Notes under the pieces: model-generated
The model's input: the letters and a program-made list of their open reading frames with translations, nothing else
Database searches by the model: none
Told to the model about the DNA's origin: nothing
In this document: piece by piece, positions 38,079 to 51,180 of the stretch
Layout: each line of letters opens with the position of its first letter
Numbering within the stretch: position 1 is the first letter of the stretch
Source: Gnetum montanum
Lineage: Eukaryota; Streptophyta; Gnetopsida; Gnetales; Gnetaceae
Length of the DNA: 64,000 nucleotides
Assembly (NCBI GenBank): GCA_015680685.1
Contig: MNCI01023815.1
Coordinates: 276,683 to 340,682, forward strand
Direction of reading: 5' to 3'
Position numbers and translations under genes: made by a program

Positions 38079-40813
38079 TCATGTAGTTCGCGAGGGTGGT
38101 GGCTTCTCCATCAATTACTTTCCTTTGTCACCAAGCTTATGAAATTTGTAGCAATTGATCAGCACCTGCAACTTTTATTTCTTCATCCTTGGATCATGTA
38201 TCATCTAGGCTATTGAACCGATGTGTTGGCATTGGTACATCCCATGAGCATGGCAGCTACAGAAACATTTTTTTGGCCTTCACGTACTAGGCCGCAAACT
38301 ACTGTTGTTCCTCCTCAAAGGCCCTAGCCTTTTCTTTCAACTCATGATGATCTATTAGTATCTTGCCTAGGTTTGAGGTAACATCTTTCTATCCATTATA
38401 GCGAGCCTTAATCACCTCCAATTCTGAGTTTGCTACATGGAGTTTCTGTAAAGCATCTTTTCTATTTGTAAACTCTCTTTCATATAATGCATAGGTGGTT
38501 GCTACCTACTACTCTAATTCATTTCTAGGTCAAGCTATTGTTAACATGGAAAGGTTGGCATATCAAAGGTTAGCAAATGCCATGTATTCCTTTAAGTCCT
38601 CAATCTGTAGGTCTTTATTCTTTACTTCCACTTGGTGGACTAGTGCATAACTATCCAAGATGGGCTACCAATCAAGATTTTGTACTAACATGGCTCCGAT
38701 ACGAGATTTTGCCATTTGGATTTCCTTGTTTCTTTTGATTTGCTTATACATGCCAACCAAATCTCAGAAGTGCTCCTTCAGACTCTTATGCTTTTTGGCC
38801 TCATTTTTCCACACGCTTATCTCAATTGTAGACTTGTGATGAATTTCACGAACCTTCTCTATTAAGAGGGTTTGATTCTCTTTGGCCAATCTATTGATGT
38901 TCTGGTTCACCCTCACCAGTTGTTCTCTCAACTGGTGGACGCATTTCTCCAAGATGTTCTTCTTTTTGTCAACAATGGTCAACCTTGCATTTTCTATAGT
39001 AAGCTATTTATTTTCTTCTTTTATGGCAATCAATGTCTTCTTATGAGCATATGCTTGAGCATTAATAACTGAGGCATTCTAGACCACCTTTTCCTTTTCT
39101 TACTTAGTAGCTTTGTTATCTTTGATAAATTTTTTCAGCTACTTTGTTCTAAATTAATCCAACTAGTTAGGTGTGAAAAACCAGGTAGGGTCCCATCTTT
39201 TATCTCTTAGGGAAGCCAGCACTTGTTGCAAGCATTGCACTTTTGCTTTTGCATGTTTTTCCCTAGTCTCAGCCATTACCATCTTTCCTTTGGTGGTAAT
39301 GAGTTCTGATTGCACTATAGTGATGTCACTGGGGATGTCAAACAAGGTGGTCATGACTTGTCCCATCTATAGAAATCTATCCAATACATCCTCATGGGTT
39401 GTAAGAGTCATTGAAGTCCCAACAAGAATTTGTGCATCTTTGGTCCTAGTCAAATCCACTGGAGGCACAACAAGCACATTAAAAGATTCCTTGATGTGAT
39501 CTGTTATCACCTCTACTATGCCTACCGCATCCTAATAATGCATGACCACTACTATATGATCTTCTCCTATTTCAAGCATCACCTAAAAGGATGCAACATT
39601 ACCAAATATTTTTCACAACCATTGGGATTCTCTTCCTAATTGTAGCAAAATCTACCCCCTTGTTGGATTGGAAAAAATAGTGAGCTGCACGACATTGTTG
39701 ATGACTCTAAAGAGGCTTGACTCATCTCTACTACCCTAGCTAAGTGTCTCAACAATTCTTTAAAAATGGCTCATTGTAGGCCTAGAATCTTGTGGTGGTG
39801 GTTGTGGAACTTTTGTCTCACGATGTTGTTCAGGCTCTTGTTCTATTTCTTTTTTGGTTCCACCAACTTCTCTAGTTCTTATTCCTCACCAAGGTCTTTT
39901 CTTGTTGTTGCAGGTTTGAACAATTCATCGAAGGAAGCATTCGAAGCCATCCTGACAATTTCATTTGTGTACCCCAAGATTCCAACGCGCTTACACAACT
40001 TTTAGATCAAGAAAGGGAATGGAAGTGTTGGCTTCCCTACCTTCTTCCCTTTGAACTACCATTGAATTTCCATGTAATATAACTGGGGAAGGTTTCCATG
40101 TATTTGCCCATTAGTATGGCACTTCCCCTAGCTACATACATTGAGATTCTATTAAGCCCTTTGGTGGGGAAGAGGTGATATGTGCCTATCTTGAAATAGG
40201 TCCTCTCTTCCAAAGTCAATTCATTATATGTTTTATCATCTTTGTTAGATGCTCACTTTAGCCACAACCTTCTGGTCTTGGGATTAGACCTTATGAATAG
40301 ATGTGCCAAATTGACCTACACATTTGGCAGATTTAGAGCCTCTGCGATTACTTTAACTAAGAAAGAAATAGTGACTCCACCAATGTCAACCACGGTGCCT
40401 TCTTCCTTACTGTGCTAGAATTGGTATGTCTTGCTAAGATACCATTCACCATTGTCTGATAGAATGTGCCATGATGGTGATGTCTAGAGTTGCATTTGAA
40501 CTGCCTCAAGTGCAAACACCATGAATGGGCCAAAGTTCATTTCCATGATGATTGTGGTCAACATCGATTTCTCTTGAATAACTTCAAGGAATTCTAGGGA
40601 CAACATGAAGTGTTGCCCTTGCACTGAAGCTTGCAATTTTGTGGCCTCTCCTTAGATTGACTATGTTATAATAGGAGCCTCTTGATGGATGCTGAATGAT
40701 TGGGCCTCCTGCTACTCATGCTTAACTTGCTCACCTTGTTGGCCTCTACCACCTTTTGGGCATTTGGTTGCTCCTTGTGAAGGTCCCTCTTGTCCTCCTC
40801 TTTTTGGGGCCAT
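38079..40813 (-). pseudogene. ORF2 of copy C
   Basis: ATG at 40813 (MAPKRGGQEGPSQGATKCP). The mobile-domain-like part spans about 40560-40000 (MTLEERTYFKIGTYHLFPTK, YVARGSAILMGKYMETFPSY). The coiled coil runs about 39400-38700 (MTIVDKKKNILEKCVHQLRE and QLVRVNQNINRLAKENQT). The Pro-rich end is ...PPPSRTT. A stop replaces Trp in YQFWHN (about 40426), at the same place as in copy D. Multiple other stops. Confidence 0.6.
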
Positions 40814-41242
40814 CTACAATCAATCAAGGGTCAGATGTTACTAAGGTGTTGTTATTTATCATTGTTTATACCTTGCTCATCACCTTAATCCCATTAAGTG
40901 CTTTAGTTCATATGATTGCAGAGTTAGAAAAATTTTCAAAAAGATGCTCAAAAAGTGTTTATCTTCTTTTAGGACCCTTTACAATTGTTCCTTTTTCCTT
41001 ATGTATGGCTTATTATGATGGTTATGGTCCCTTGGGTGAAGAAATTAAAGTTTCTAGCATTAATACGATTGATTTTTCATTATAACGCTTAAGATTTTTA
41101 ACATTCTTACCCTTGTAATACCTTCTAAGCAATAGCAAATTTCGAAAAATCGATGCAAGTTTACCACACAAGCACCCTCCATGACTAAATTGAACACTCT
41201 AGGTTCAAATGGATTCAAATGATACAAAAATCAGAGAGATAT

Positions 41243-42110
41243 TGATGAGCAGCGAGGTACCCCTATGCCTAACCATACAAATCACAAGTGTTCATACACG
41301 ATTTGGTCGAATTCTATGGATGGGACTAGTTGTGGTATGTAGATCATTATGCTTTGATCACAATTCATTGTCTTCCCACTTAGACTAGTGGTAGCTTTGT
41401 CACATATGGTTTCATCCAAAATAAGGCATATGGTATTCTCTATTTCTATGCTGCTCTTAATGATGACAAAGAGATGAATTAATTAAGCTACTGAACAATG
41501 GAAACTAAAATCTAAACTAGCCTATGTGTGATGAGTATTCGTCTCCAATCATTCGTACACGCCTTGGACTTCATGAGACTACTTCTAGGATTTCCAAGCA
41601 TATGTCACTGGGTGTGCCAAACGATACACTGCTAAATTACCAAGTACTTACACTTAAGTGCTTGTGACTAAGGCATATGCATTCTGCTTAATGATAGGAA
41701 TAGTAAATAGCAATAAATGGAAATGTTAACTAAAGAAAATAGTAAATAATTAACAATTAATAATAATAATAATATAAGTGGATGCCACAATGATGGGAGC
41801 AATCTTGATCTTTATTTCTAGTCATGTAATGTATCCAAGTACATCACACTCAAATAAAAGTGTCGTAGAATTACAAACATCACACTGTGGGCATGCACTG
41901 GGAAAATAAGAGGATTGAAAAAAAATCTACGAAGAAACTAACTAAAAATTAAAATTAAAACTATTTTCTCTATATCTCAACCATGCACCTAAGTGTTGTA
42001 TGTATAGGCCAGGACAGAGGAGACAATATCAGATATCCAACATTGCTTCTTGGGCTTCGATATTAGGCATCTGATATCGGCATTGGGGCTGACAGATTCA
42101 TGACGAATCA
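41243..42110 (-). repeat. Solo LTR of the A/B/C/D family inside copy C
   Basis: 868 bp, TGATGAGCAGCGAGG to ATGACGAATCA, with exact 5-bp duplications GATAT at 41238-41242 and 42111-42115. No internal sequence remains, so the rest was lost by recombination between the LTRs. It carries paired GATATT/GATATC at 42059 and 42073 (14 bp). Confidence 0.9.
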
Positions 42111-42224
42111 GATATTAAGCAAGATGTCACAAGTGGAAGTTGATTGCGTAGAGCTCTTAGTTGTGAAAGAAAATTTGAAAAACTCCCCTAGTTGCAAATG
42201 ATGAGAATAGATTTTGGGGCACTG

Positions 42225-42312
42225 CATGGGTCATATATATAGGTTTTGTGGACTCAATATCGGGTATCTAACATTACGTTTGACTTGATGCCAGGTAGTT
42301 AATATCAGGGTG
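42225..42312 (-). promoter_or_regulatory. Internal promoter-like segment of copy C
   Basis: Read on minus: GATATT-like sites in 14-bp steps (plus positions 42301/42287 and 42270/42256), then a TATATATA run at about 42232-42241. Same order as 31821-31895 of copy B. It is separated from ORF2 by the later solo LTR insertion. Confidence 0.5.
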
Positions 42313-43640
42313 CTCAATTCTTCATATTATGAGGGTATTCATCATGGAAAATGAAGCTCTGTGATTGGTTGGAAGGTCTCAAGTTAGGTCCATATTTCTA
42401 GGGTAAGAAGGAAATCATTTTTAGGCACCGAAAGTATTAGAAGATGGTGTCATTGACATTTAAAGCATTGAAAGATGCAAGAAAAGGGGTATTAGACATA
42501 TGGTGTAGAATAGATTAATTACATGATAAGGAAAAGCATGAAATGTAACAATTATGCACTTGGAAGGTTAAGAACAATGTGGTTGTGTCAAACAAGTACA
42601 AGTTACAATAGTTACACAAGTGGATCCTCCCCAAAGTAAGCTCCAACCCATAATACCCTTGTATACCACACCTAAAAATGTCCATAGGCACTAAAGGGGT
42701 TGAATGCAATGCATACCTGTGAAAAAAAACACACATGTTAAAACCACCCATTTGAGAAAATAACTCTTTCTTACATAAAACCACAAGTTAGGATCATATG
42801 GACAACGAGATGAGATGGCTTGTAGAAAGGATTGCAGAAATTGGGATGTGATGTATCTTACTAGAGGCATAATGAATCCTTTTGTGTTATTAATGATTAA
42901 GTAATCATTAGCCTTTCTGTCCAAGATTCAAACCAAGTCCAAACCACATTTAGTGACATCGCATTATTTCATCACTTCGTTCGACAACCATAAGACTACC
43001 ATAGTTGCAAGGAGTAACATCACTTGATGTTTTATCCAAAGGAGGAGTCTTATTCATGGCACATTGTGTTTTTTTTTTCTTTTTGATGAAAGTATTCTAA
43101 GAAGCCGCCAACCTTCAAGCATAGGTGACATGTCTTTCTAATGGGATCCTCAAAAATTTATTTGGTGCCTTGTTTATTTTACTCTTACTTCCATTTTTCA
43201 TTAGATATACAAGAATATAATTACAACCTAAGCAACATGATAGCACATATAGAAGTGGCCAAAGAGGATCCACAAATCCCCTTGATGTCACACCCTTCAC
43301 ATTCCCCTTTGATTCTTCACTTTTCAATCTAGTCATAATGATTATGAATTTATTTTTAGTTTGATGCTGAAAAAAATATCATTATGACTAGGGTAAGAAC
43401 CTCTTATTAATGGAATGGATGGATGGATGATGTGGGCTCACTATCCAAATAATCAGTCCCTCATGACTTGACAACATAGAGAAAACCTCACCTCAATGGG
43501 CTACATGATCATTTTATTCACAAGCAAGATTACTAACAAAGAAAATGAAAATAAAAGGTGGAAAAAGTTGAAAAGGATAGTAAAAATTGCATCAAGAAAT
43601 AAGAAGATAATAAAAAAAAATTTAAAAAAAGATGAAAAAC
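42313..43640 (-). other. Spacer between gag and ORF2 of copy C
   Basis: It corresponds block by block to 30420-31700 of copy B, reversed. No coding frame of note. Confidence 0.5.
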
Positions 43641-43647
43641 ACCTATT

Positions 43648-46152
43648 AATTCTGAACGTTAGAATGGGGGGTTTCCCCCATGACTAAGCATTTGGCCATG
43701 GCAAGAATTAATAAGCAGATAGGCAGGCTCCATGCATGTATAAAACATTGTTAACCTTTCATTTTTGGGTCACTTGGTATCTCTTGGTTTAGTGGTGGCT
43801 GCATAGATAGTTATTGTTCGCACACTTGCTTGTTAAATGTATGGTGGGTCAAGGTATGAGTTGTGTTAATGTTGCAAGTGTTTGGCCCATAATTGCACCC
43901 TTGATCATGATACAGTATGCATGGATTCATTTTTCTCCCCACACTACTGGATTCATTGCTTCTATTAGGTGTGGAGATAATAATGGATGGTGACCCTTGC
44001 ACAGGATCAAAGGACGTTGGTTGTAAAAAGGGAGGCATTATACTATAGTGGCATTGTGCTAGTTCGGATGATGTGATAGGTCCATGAGTGTTGCGCTTTT
44101 AATTGGGAGCTCCTAGGAGCTATTCTAAAGAAAGGATGTTTTTGAGTTTACAATGGGAACCTCCTGGTATCAACATGTCTATGCATATTTGTAGCACAAG
44201 TGGTATTCATTTGTGGATGCTGTGGTACTAAAATTTCATGTGTTGCTAGTGATGGCATATGATGGGGTGAAGTATGAAAAGATTGAGGATAGGATGAAGG
44301 ATAAGAGGTGTGATGTGGTGATCCTTCAGGAGATGTCATTGGTTTATGATACTTGGGAGAGTGATAGTATGAAGTAGAGGACATAGAATTAGTTAAAGAA
44401 ATAGGGTGTTGAACATAATATCCATGCATTTTTGGCTAGTAGTAAGGGTAGGGCTCATTTGGTGATGGCCTCCCCCATGATTGTGGGTTTTGCCACTATG
44501 GTTAACAATAGTGTTGAGGCTAGTAATAAGTCCCCCTCAGATAGTATGATTGGTTGTGGGACTGTTTATAATTACTGTGTGGGAAAGGAAATCTCTTGGA
44601 CATGTGCTTCTGTATGAATTTGGGATTTAATGCAAAAGCCCAATACTCATGTAGATGTGACATGACTAGGCAATGGGCCTTCAGCTGGTCATATATGCAG
44701 ATGTCACATCCATCATCTTTGTATGTGGTTGAGTTTATAGCCTCACTTTCTTCAGCCATTTCCCATGCCAATAAATGTTCCTAGCTATTTCTTGGTTCTT
44801 CTTCCCTTGTTTATTGTGATTTCCTGGTTCATTTTTTGTTACCTTCTCCTCTATAGTTTCTATGAAAGTTGTAACTTTTTCATATATCCACTCTAACATC
44901 CTATCAAACTTTGCTTCAAGTTCATTAATAGACTTCTGTATTAGCAAGGTTCATTGTGGAATCACCTTATCGAGAGCAGTCTCTTTCTCCTTACCATAGA
45001 TATGGACCTGCTTCTTTTGAAGGGTTGGGTCCTATTGATATTTCTCAACATTCTCCCATTTGCATAGCTCTTCTTCTTCTTTTACCACATGCTCGATTAA
45101 TTCTTAGATCTGATGGATTTGTAGCTCATAGAATTGACCTAGAGCATACATCCCAAGGGTCTCCCTTGTTTCATTACGAAGCCCATCTATGATGTGTAAA
45201 AGTTTCCTTTCCTCAGAGAAACCATGGCCTAGGAATCTATTTAGTAGGGAATAATATCTATCCAAGGCTATGTCCAAGGGTTCATGTTGTTCTTACTTCC
45301 ATCCTTGGATCTATCTCCTCGAGTTGTCCATCCTCACATAGGTTTGGTATTTCTTATTGAAAATTTCCAGCAATGTGGACCATTGTCAGATTGAATTTCG
45401 TTTCAATGATCTATACCACACTTCGGTTCTATCGATTAGTTTCCTAGGAAAGATCTTAAGCTTTTGCCATCCACTTTCAATGTTGTACGAGACACGGGCA
45501 TCATGGAAGGCTTGTATATGATGTTGTGGATTTGAATTGTAGCCTCTCGTAAATTTAGGGATATTATTCATATCAAACCTAAGTAATGCTTGTGGGGTAT
45601 CTTAACTGCCTCTATGATCTACATTAGGCTCTTAGTGGCCAACAAGGGTTCATTTTCATTAGATATGTTGTGATGAAAATTTTTATTTCTATTCATTTGA
45701 TTGTGATGATTTTGTCTATGTTCATGTTGATGTCCTTGACTTTTCTTGTGGGTTTGATTTCTATTTTTATTTTGGCCCCATAATAAAGCTATGTCTCTAT
45801 ACCTACGTCCATCTTTGTTAGAACTAGATGTTGAAGAGGAAGAAGAAGATGAGGAACTAGGAGGACTACCATGGCTTTTATGGTGTTCCTCATGGTCCCT
45901 TAATTTATCCTTTCTAGATTTTGAGGAGGTCCTAAGCCTTGAGGCCTTATTTGGTCGAAGACTTACTTCATCTCCTCTAGGGTTGTTTATCTTAGGTGAA
46001 TGTAGTCCTTGAGTGTCATTGGGGTTGTCATGAACATATGAAACCCCTACATGAGGTTGGTCACTCCAATTTTCTTCATCGTATATCTCATTAGTTCTCT
46101 AATGAATGCTTTCACTATATAATACATTATCACTTCCTTGTGAAAGAGACAT
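43648..46152 (-). pseudogene. gag pseudogene of copy C (long form)
   Basis: ATG at 46152 (MSLSQGSDNVL). After about 60 codons comes the serine-rich insertion (minus of 45780-46020, including a poly-Ser stretch and basic tracts) shared with copy A. The gag domain lies at about 45600-45250 (MNNIPKFTRGYNSNPQHHIQ, VWYRSLKRNSI). The charged region is near 44735-44947, the zinc-knuckle region at about 44680 (CDICIYDQLKAHC), and the tail is Pro/His/Ser-rich. Interrupted by stops and frameshifts. Confidence 0.75.
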
Positions 46153-46258
46153 TGTTTCTAGGTAATGATGTGTGTGATTTAATATTTTCTGAAAGATACA
46201 TCGTTAATGCATTTACAATGATGATGTATGATATAACTAATTTAGATAACTAGCACCA

Positions 46259-46276
46259 TCCCCAACAATGGCACCA
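46259..46276 (-). promoter_or_regulatory. Primer-binding site of copy C (tRNA-Asp, decayed)
   Basis: On plus it reads TCCCCAACAATGGCACCA, one base from the LTR start at 46278. It has four transition differences from the tRNA-Asp 3' end. Confidence 0.75.
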
Positions 46277-46277
46277 A

Positions 46278-46897
46278 TGATGAGTGGCGAGGTACCCCTA
46301 CGCCCAACCATATGAATCACAAGTGTTCATGCATGATCTAGTCAAATTTTGTAGATGGGACTAGTTGTGCATCTAAATCATTTTTCTTTGATCGTAGTTC
46401 ACTTTCTTCCCACTTGGACTAGTGGTAGCTTTGTCACATATGGTTTAGTCCAAAGTGAGGCATATGATTGATGTTTTCTAGCCCTATGCTACTCCTAATG
46501 ACAATAAAGAGATAAATTAATTAAGTTAATTAATAGTGGGAAGTAAAATCCAAACTAGCCTACGTGTGATGCGTATTCGTTCCTAATCATCTGCACACAC
46601 CTTCGGCTTTGTGTAACTATCGATGGGGTTACCAAGCGTACGTTACTAGGTGTACTAAACAATGCATTGCTGGGCTACCAAGTAATTACACTTAAGCGCT
46701 CATGATTAGTCGTACTCATTCTACTTAATGATAGGAATAGTAAGGAGTAATAAATGGAAACATTACCTAAGGAAAACAATAAACATTTAAGTAATTAAAA
46801 GCAATAATAAATCTAAGTGGATGTTGCAATGATGAAGGTTATCTTGATCTTTATTTTCGATCATGTAACGTGTCCAAGTACATCACACTTGAATAAG
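46278..46897 (-). repeat. 5' LTR of copy C, part 1 (continues at 55348-55504)
   Basis: Collinear with 37046-37890. It is interrupted at 46898 by copy D and its homology resumes exactly at 55348 (GATGTCATACAATTG after the duplicated ATAAG). Confidence 0.85.
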
Positions 46898-47676
46898 TGA
46901 TGAGTGGCGAGGTACCCCTACACTCAACCATATGAATACGAGTGTTTCACGTGTGATCTGGTCAAACTTTGCAGACAGACTAGTTGTGGTATCTAAACAG
47001 TTATCCTTAGGTCACAGTTTGCTATCTTCCCATTTGGACTAGTGTTAACTTTGTCACGTATGGTTTAGTCCAAAATGAGGTGTATGATGTGTTCCTATAC
47101 TAATGCTACTCCTGTGTGTAATGGAAGATGATATTAACTAAGCTAAGGGAGAGAGTGTGAGAGAGAATCTAAGCTAGCCTAAGTGTGATGAGCATCTATT
47201 CCTCAATCATCTGTACACATCTTGGACTTTGTGCACAACTACCACTAGGATTACCAAGCATAGATCTTAGGTATGCTACTAGGTTAGCAAGTAGTCACAC
47301 TTAAGTGCTCATAATCAAGTCGTACCCATTCCACGTTTAACAGGAGTTTAGGGTAAGAAGATATTAACTAAGAAAGCAGTAAATAACAATTAAATAAATA
47401 ATTAAGCTAAGTGAATGCTGCAATGATGAAGTAATCTCGATCGTTATTTCCAATCATGTGTGTGTCCAAGTACGTCACACTCAAATAAGAATGTTGTACA
47501 ATTACAATCACCACACTACGAGCATACACTGGGAGAGAAGGGTTGAGAGAAGAACTACTTAACACTTAACACTTAAACTAAGAACTAAAAAAATTGCCTA
47601 TCAGAATTGTCTACCTCTTATTTATAGATGAGGAGACAGGCTACAATATCGTAGTGAACGAAATGATAATTCATCA
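46898..47676 (-). repeat. 3' LTR of copy D
   Basis: 779 bp, TGATGAGTGGCG to AATTCATCA. The reverse of TATAAATA is at 47619-47626. Compared with the other LTR it lacks part of the GATATC dyad near 47645-47655. Confidence 0.9.
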
Positions 47677-47866
47677 TACCCTCACGACTGAATGAAAACT
47701 CGTCCTCGAGTTACAGTCAAAACAAGCTCCATTGATTACATAGTGGATAGGTATGGGATTATTGACTGGTGAGAATGGCTTCATGCCGTAGTATGGTATC
47801 AAAAAAAATGGAGACACAACACAAAGAATGCTAAAGAAAATCCTACATATACAAAATTGATGGAAC

Positions 47867-50628
47867 TCATGTAGTTCCTGGTGGTGGTGGCTCCTCCATG
47901 GATCCTTTTCCCTTGTTTTGTGCTCCAGGTCTTGGGACTTGATGGCATTGAAGTATGGCTTGGAGTTTCTCCTCTTCGATTTGAGGGTCTTGTGCTATCC
48001 ATGTTAATGTTTCGATGTTTGATGGAGTCGACACTTCCCATGGGCAGGGTAGCTGTGGAAACATTTGATTTGCCTTGATATACCAAGCTGCAAACACCCT
48101 TCGTTCCTCCTCGTAGGCTCTGCCTTTGTCTCTGTATTCTTGGAAATTTGCAAACCGTTAAGCCAAATTTGTTGCGATACCTTTTTGTCTCTAGTAGCTT
48201 GCTTTAACCACTTCAAGTTCAGAATTTGAATCTCCAGTTTTTGCAATATCTTTTTGCATTCTGCAAATTCTGTTTCATATTTGCTGTAGGTGGTGGCTAC
48301 CTATTGCTCAAGCCTTGTTCTCGGGCACCCTGCTGTTAACATGGCAAGGTTGGAATACCGCAAGTTTGCTAACTCCATGTATTCTGTAAGGTCTTAGCTC
48401 TACAGGTCCTGATTCTTAACTTCCGCCCAGTGGACAAATGCATATGTGTCCAGTATGGCCCACCAATCAATATGCTGAGCACTGATAGTGTTGATGTGGG
48501 CCTTGGCCATATGGATATCCTTCTCAATGATCTATTTGTACATCCCCACCAGGTCCCGAAAGTGCTCCTTTAACTTTTCATGTCATTTAGCCTCATTTTG
48601 CCATGTGCTTATTTCAATAGCTGTCTTTTGGTAGATGGTGCATACTTTCTCCATTGAGAGGGTTTGATTTTCCCTGGCTAAACGGCTCATGTCTTGGTTA
48701 ACTTGGATGAATTGTTCTCGCAACTGATGAAATTGTTCTTCGAGAACATTCTTTTGCTTCTCCACAGAGGTCAACTGAAGGTTGTCAGCAACAAGCTATT
48801 TTTTTCCTCTTGTAAGGTCTTGAGTGCCTTGGTATGCACATGAGTTTGCACTTGTGCTATAGAGTCATCCCAAACAACCTTCTCTTTTTCTTCCACCACC
48901 TTCTTATTCTTCGTTAGTAGTTTGGTTAGTTGCTTAGTTTTGAAATTTTCCAACTGGTCTGCGGGAACAAATTGCAAAGGGTCCCACTGTGCTACTTATA
49001 GGGCCACGAGCTTTTTTTGCAATTTTTGCACCTCTGCTTCAACATGCTCGGCCCTCACCTTTATCAAGACCAACTTCCCCTTCGTGGAAATGAGGTCTGA
49101 CTGAATTGCTGTAACATCTTGAGGGATGTCATTACTTGTCCTATTTGTAGCAATCGATCAAGCACATCCTCATGTTCCTGCAAGAGTCATTGAGGTTTTG
49201 GCCAAAGTTTGAGCATCTCGTGCTCTTGTGAGATTTGTCGGTGGCACAATAGGTACATTGAATGATTCTTTAATGTGATCTGCGACCACTTCTGTGGCTC
49301 CCGCTGCATCCTGGTGTTGCATGACCACCACTATGGCCCCTTCACCAGTTTCTAATTATACCTGGAAAGATGCAGCATTTTCGGAGATCTGTTGTGACCA
49401 AGTACTTTTTCCTCCTCCTATATGGATGGACAGTTCATCCCTTGCACGATCCAAAGAAACCGTGGGCTGTATGACATCATTAATGACATGGAAGAGATTT
49501 GCATCATCACGACTTCCCCAACTGACCGTCTCAATGATGGCCCTAAGATGGCTCATCGATGGTCTGTAATCTTGCGACGGCGGTGGTTGATCTTAGCTTG
49601 TGCTAGGCCCTGCTTCCTGTTGTTGGTTGGGTCCCGTACTTGGAGGTTGGCTGGGTCCTGCAAGTTGGGTTGTAGTTGGCCCTATCGTCTGTTCTTTTTC
49701 TTGTTCTAGTCCCAGGGTCTTACCAGTGATTTTCCTTGCGGCTGGTGGCTTTAACAATTCATCATATGAAGCATTTTGGGCTTTTTGGAGGACATCATTA
49801 GTGTATCCTCTGATACTAGCACATCGGCACAACTTTCTGATAAGATAAGGGAAGGGTAATGCAAGCTTCCCTATCTTCCATTCTTTAAACCGCCTCAAAA
49901 TCTCCATGAAATATAGATGCGGCAGGTTAGCATTAACCATTTTCATCAGCACTACACACCCCCTTGCTGCATATGTTGAGATTATTTTTAGGCCCTTCGG
50001 GGGGAAGATGTGATATGTTCCAACTTTGAAATAGATCCTTTCTTCCATCATTAACTCTCCAAATGTCTTATCCTTGCCATATGCCCTTTCCAACCAAACT
50101 CGTCGTGCATCAAGGTCTGAACGAGTAGATAACTGAGCAACCTTTGGCCTTATATTTGGAAGGTTTAATACTTCCAAATAAATCAACTGTCACACCACAA
50201 ATGTTAATGGTGGTGCCTTGTTCTCTGTTGTGCTAGAATTGGTATGTTTCCCCTGGGTACCAAGCACCGCTTGTAGAGAGGATAGGCCATAAGGGAGACC
50301 CTTTGAGGTGATCCCTAATAGCCTCAAGAGCAAACTTTGTGAAAGATTCAAAATTTAATTCCACAATTACCGTAGTGAATGTGGACCTTTCGTGGATAGC
50401 CTGAACACAATCCTGAGGCAACATGAGATGTTGTCCCTGTTCAGGCGCTACAGTAGCTCCTCCTCTGGACTGCCCTGATTGTACAGTAGCAGGGTCTTCT
50501 TGATGAATGCTAAATGATTGTTCCTCCTGCTCTGCATGTTGTCTGGCAGGAACTTGTTCTTCACCTATCTTAGGTCGTTTGCTTCCACCCTGAGCAGGAC
50601 CTTCCTGTTTTCCACATTTCAGGGCCAT
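47867..50628 (-). pseudogene. ORF2 of copy D: plant mobile-domain-like region plus coiled coil
   Basis: ATG at 50628 (MALKCGKQEGPAQGGSKRPK) opens 130 clean codons, including VELNFESFTKFALEAIRDHL and ending at a TAG in place of Trp in YQF(W)HN. The next 197 codons (50186-49593) give MMEERIYFKVGTYHIFPPKG, YAARGCVVLM and NASYDELLKPPAARK. The coiled coil spans about 48980-48580 (QLREQFIQVNQDMSRLAREN) and the C-terminus LPCPWEVSTPSNIE ... EEPPPPGTT. It would be about 900 residues if undamaged. There is no signal peptide, membrane span or catalytic motif that I can see. The position directly upstream of the 3' LTR is where Athila-type elements carry their extra ORF. Confidence 0.65.
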
Positions 50629-51090
50629 CTGCAATCACACAGGGCCAAGTATTAGTAAAGTTATTTACGAAGTTAAGTTTTACCTTACTGCTTGCCTTAA
50701 TTAATTTATTTTATCTCTATGTGATGTTTCTCGAAATATTATAATAATGAGTTCTTTTTACTTATGTGGTTTCCAATTTTAGTTTCCCGATGTACCTAAA
50801 GGGATGAAATTATCTTCGACACAATTATTCTTAATATTATAAATAATTACCTTTGATAATGTCCTTCAAGCGATCACAAATTCCAAAAAAATTATGTGCT
50901 ATTTAGCGTGTGTCCCTCCCCCACGACGAAGCTGAACACTTCGGGTTCAAGTAGGTTCAGACGGAATGAAAATCGAAGTTCCAACAAGCGAGATATAGGT
51001 ATAAAAGCAAGGGTCTCACAATCGCAAGTCGTAGAGAAAAATTTGAAAAATTCCCCCACGTGAATAGTGGAAAATGATGGTAAGTGTTGC

Positions 51091-51109
51091 GGGGGGGGGG
51101 GGGGGGGGG
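51091..51109. repeat. Homopolymer of 19 G
   Basis: An uninterrupted G run on plus, inside the copy D internal region just next to the TATATATA of the internal promoter-like segment. The length may be unreliable in the assembly. Confidence 0.8.
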
Positions 51110-51111
51110 TG

Positions 51112-51180
51112 TGGGTCACGTATATATAGTTTAATGTGACGAATTATCGTGGCCTATCGATGTTTAGGCCGAGGGAAAAA
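51112..51180 (-). promoter_or_regulatory. Internal promoter-like segment of copy D (decayed)
   Basis: Position-equivalent to the copy B segment. On minus, degenerate ATCGATA/ATAATTC sites precede CTATATATACGTG (about 51120-51130). The GATATC phasing is mostly lost here, so this call leans on the other copies. Confidence 0.35.
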
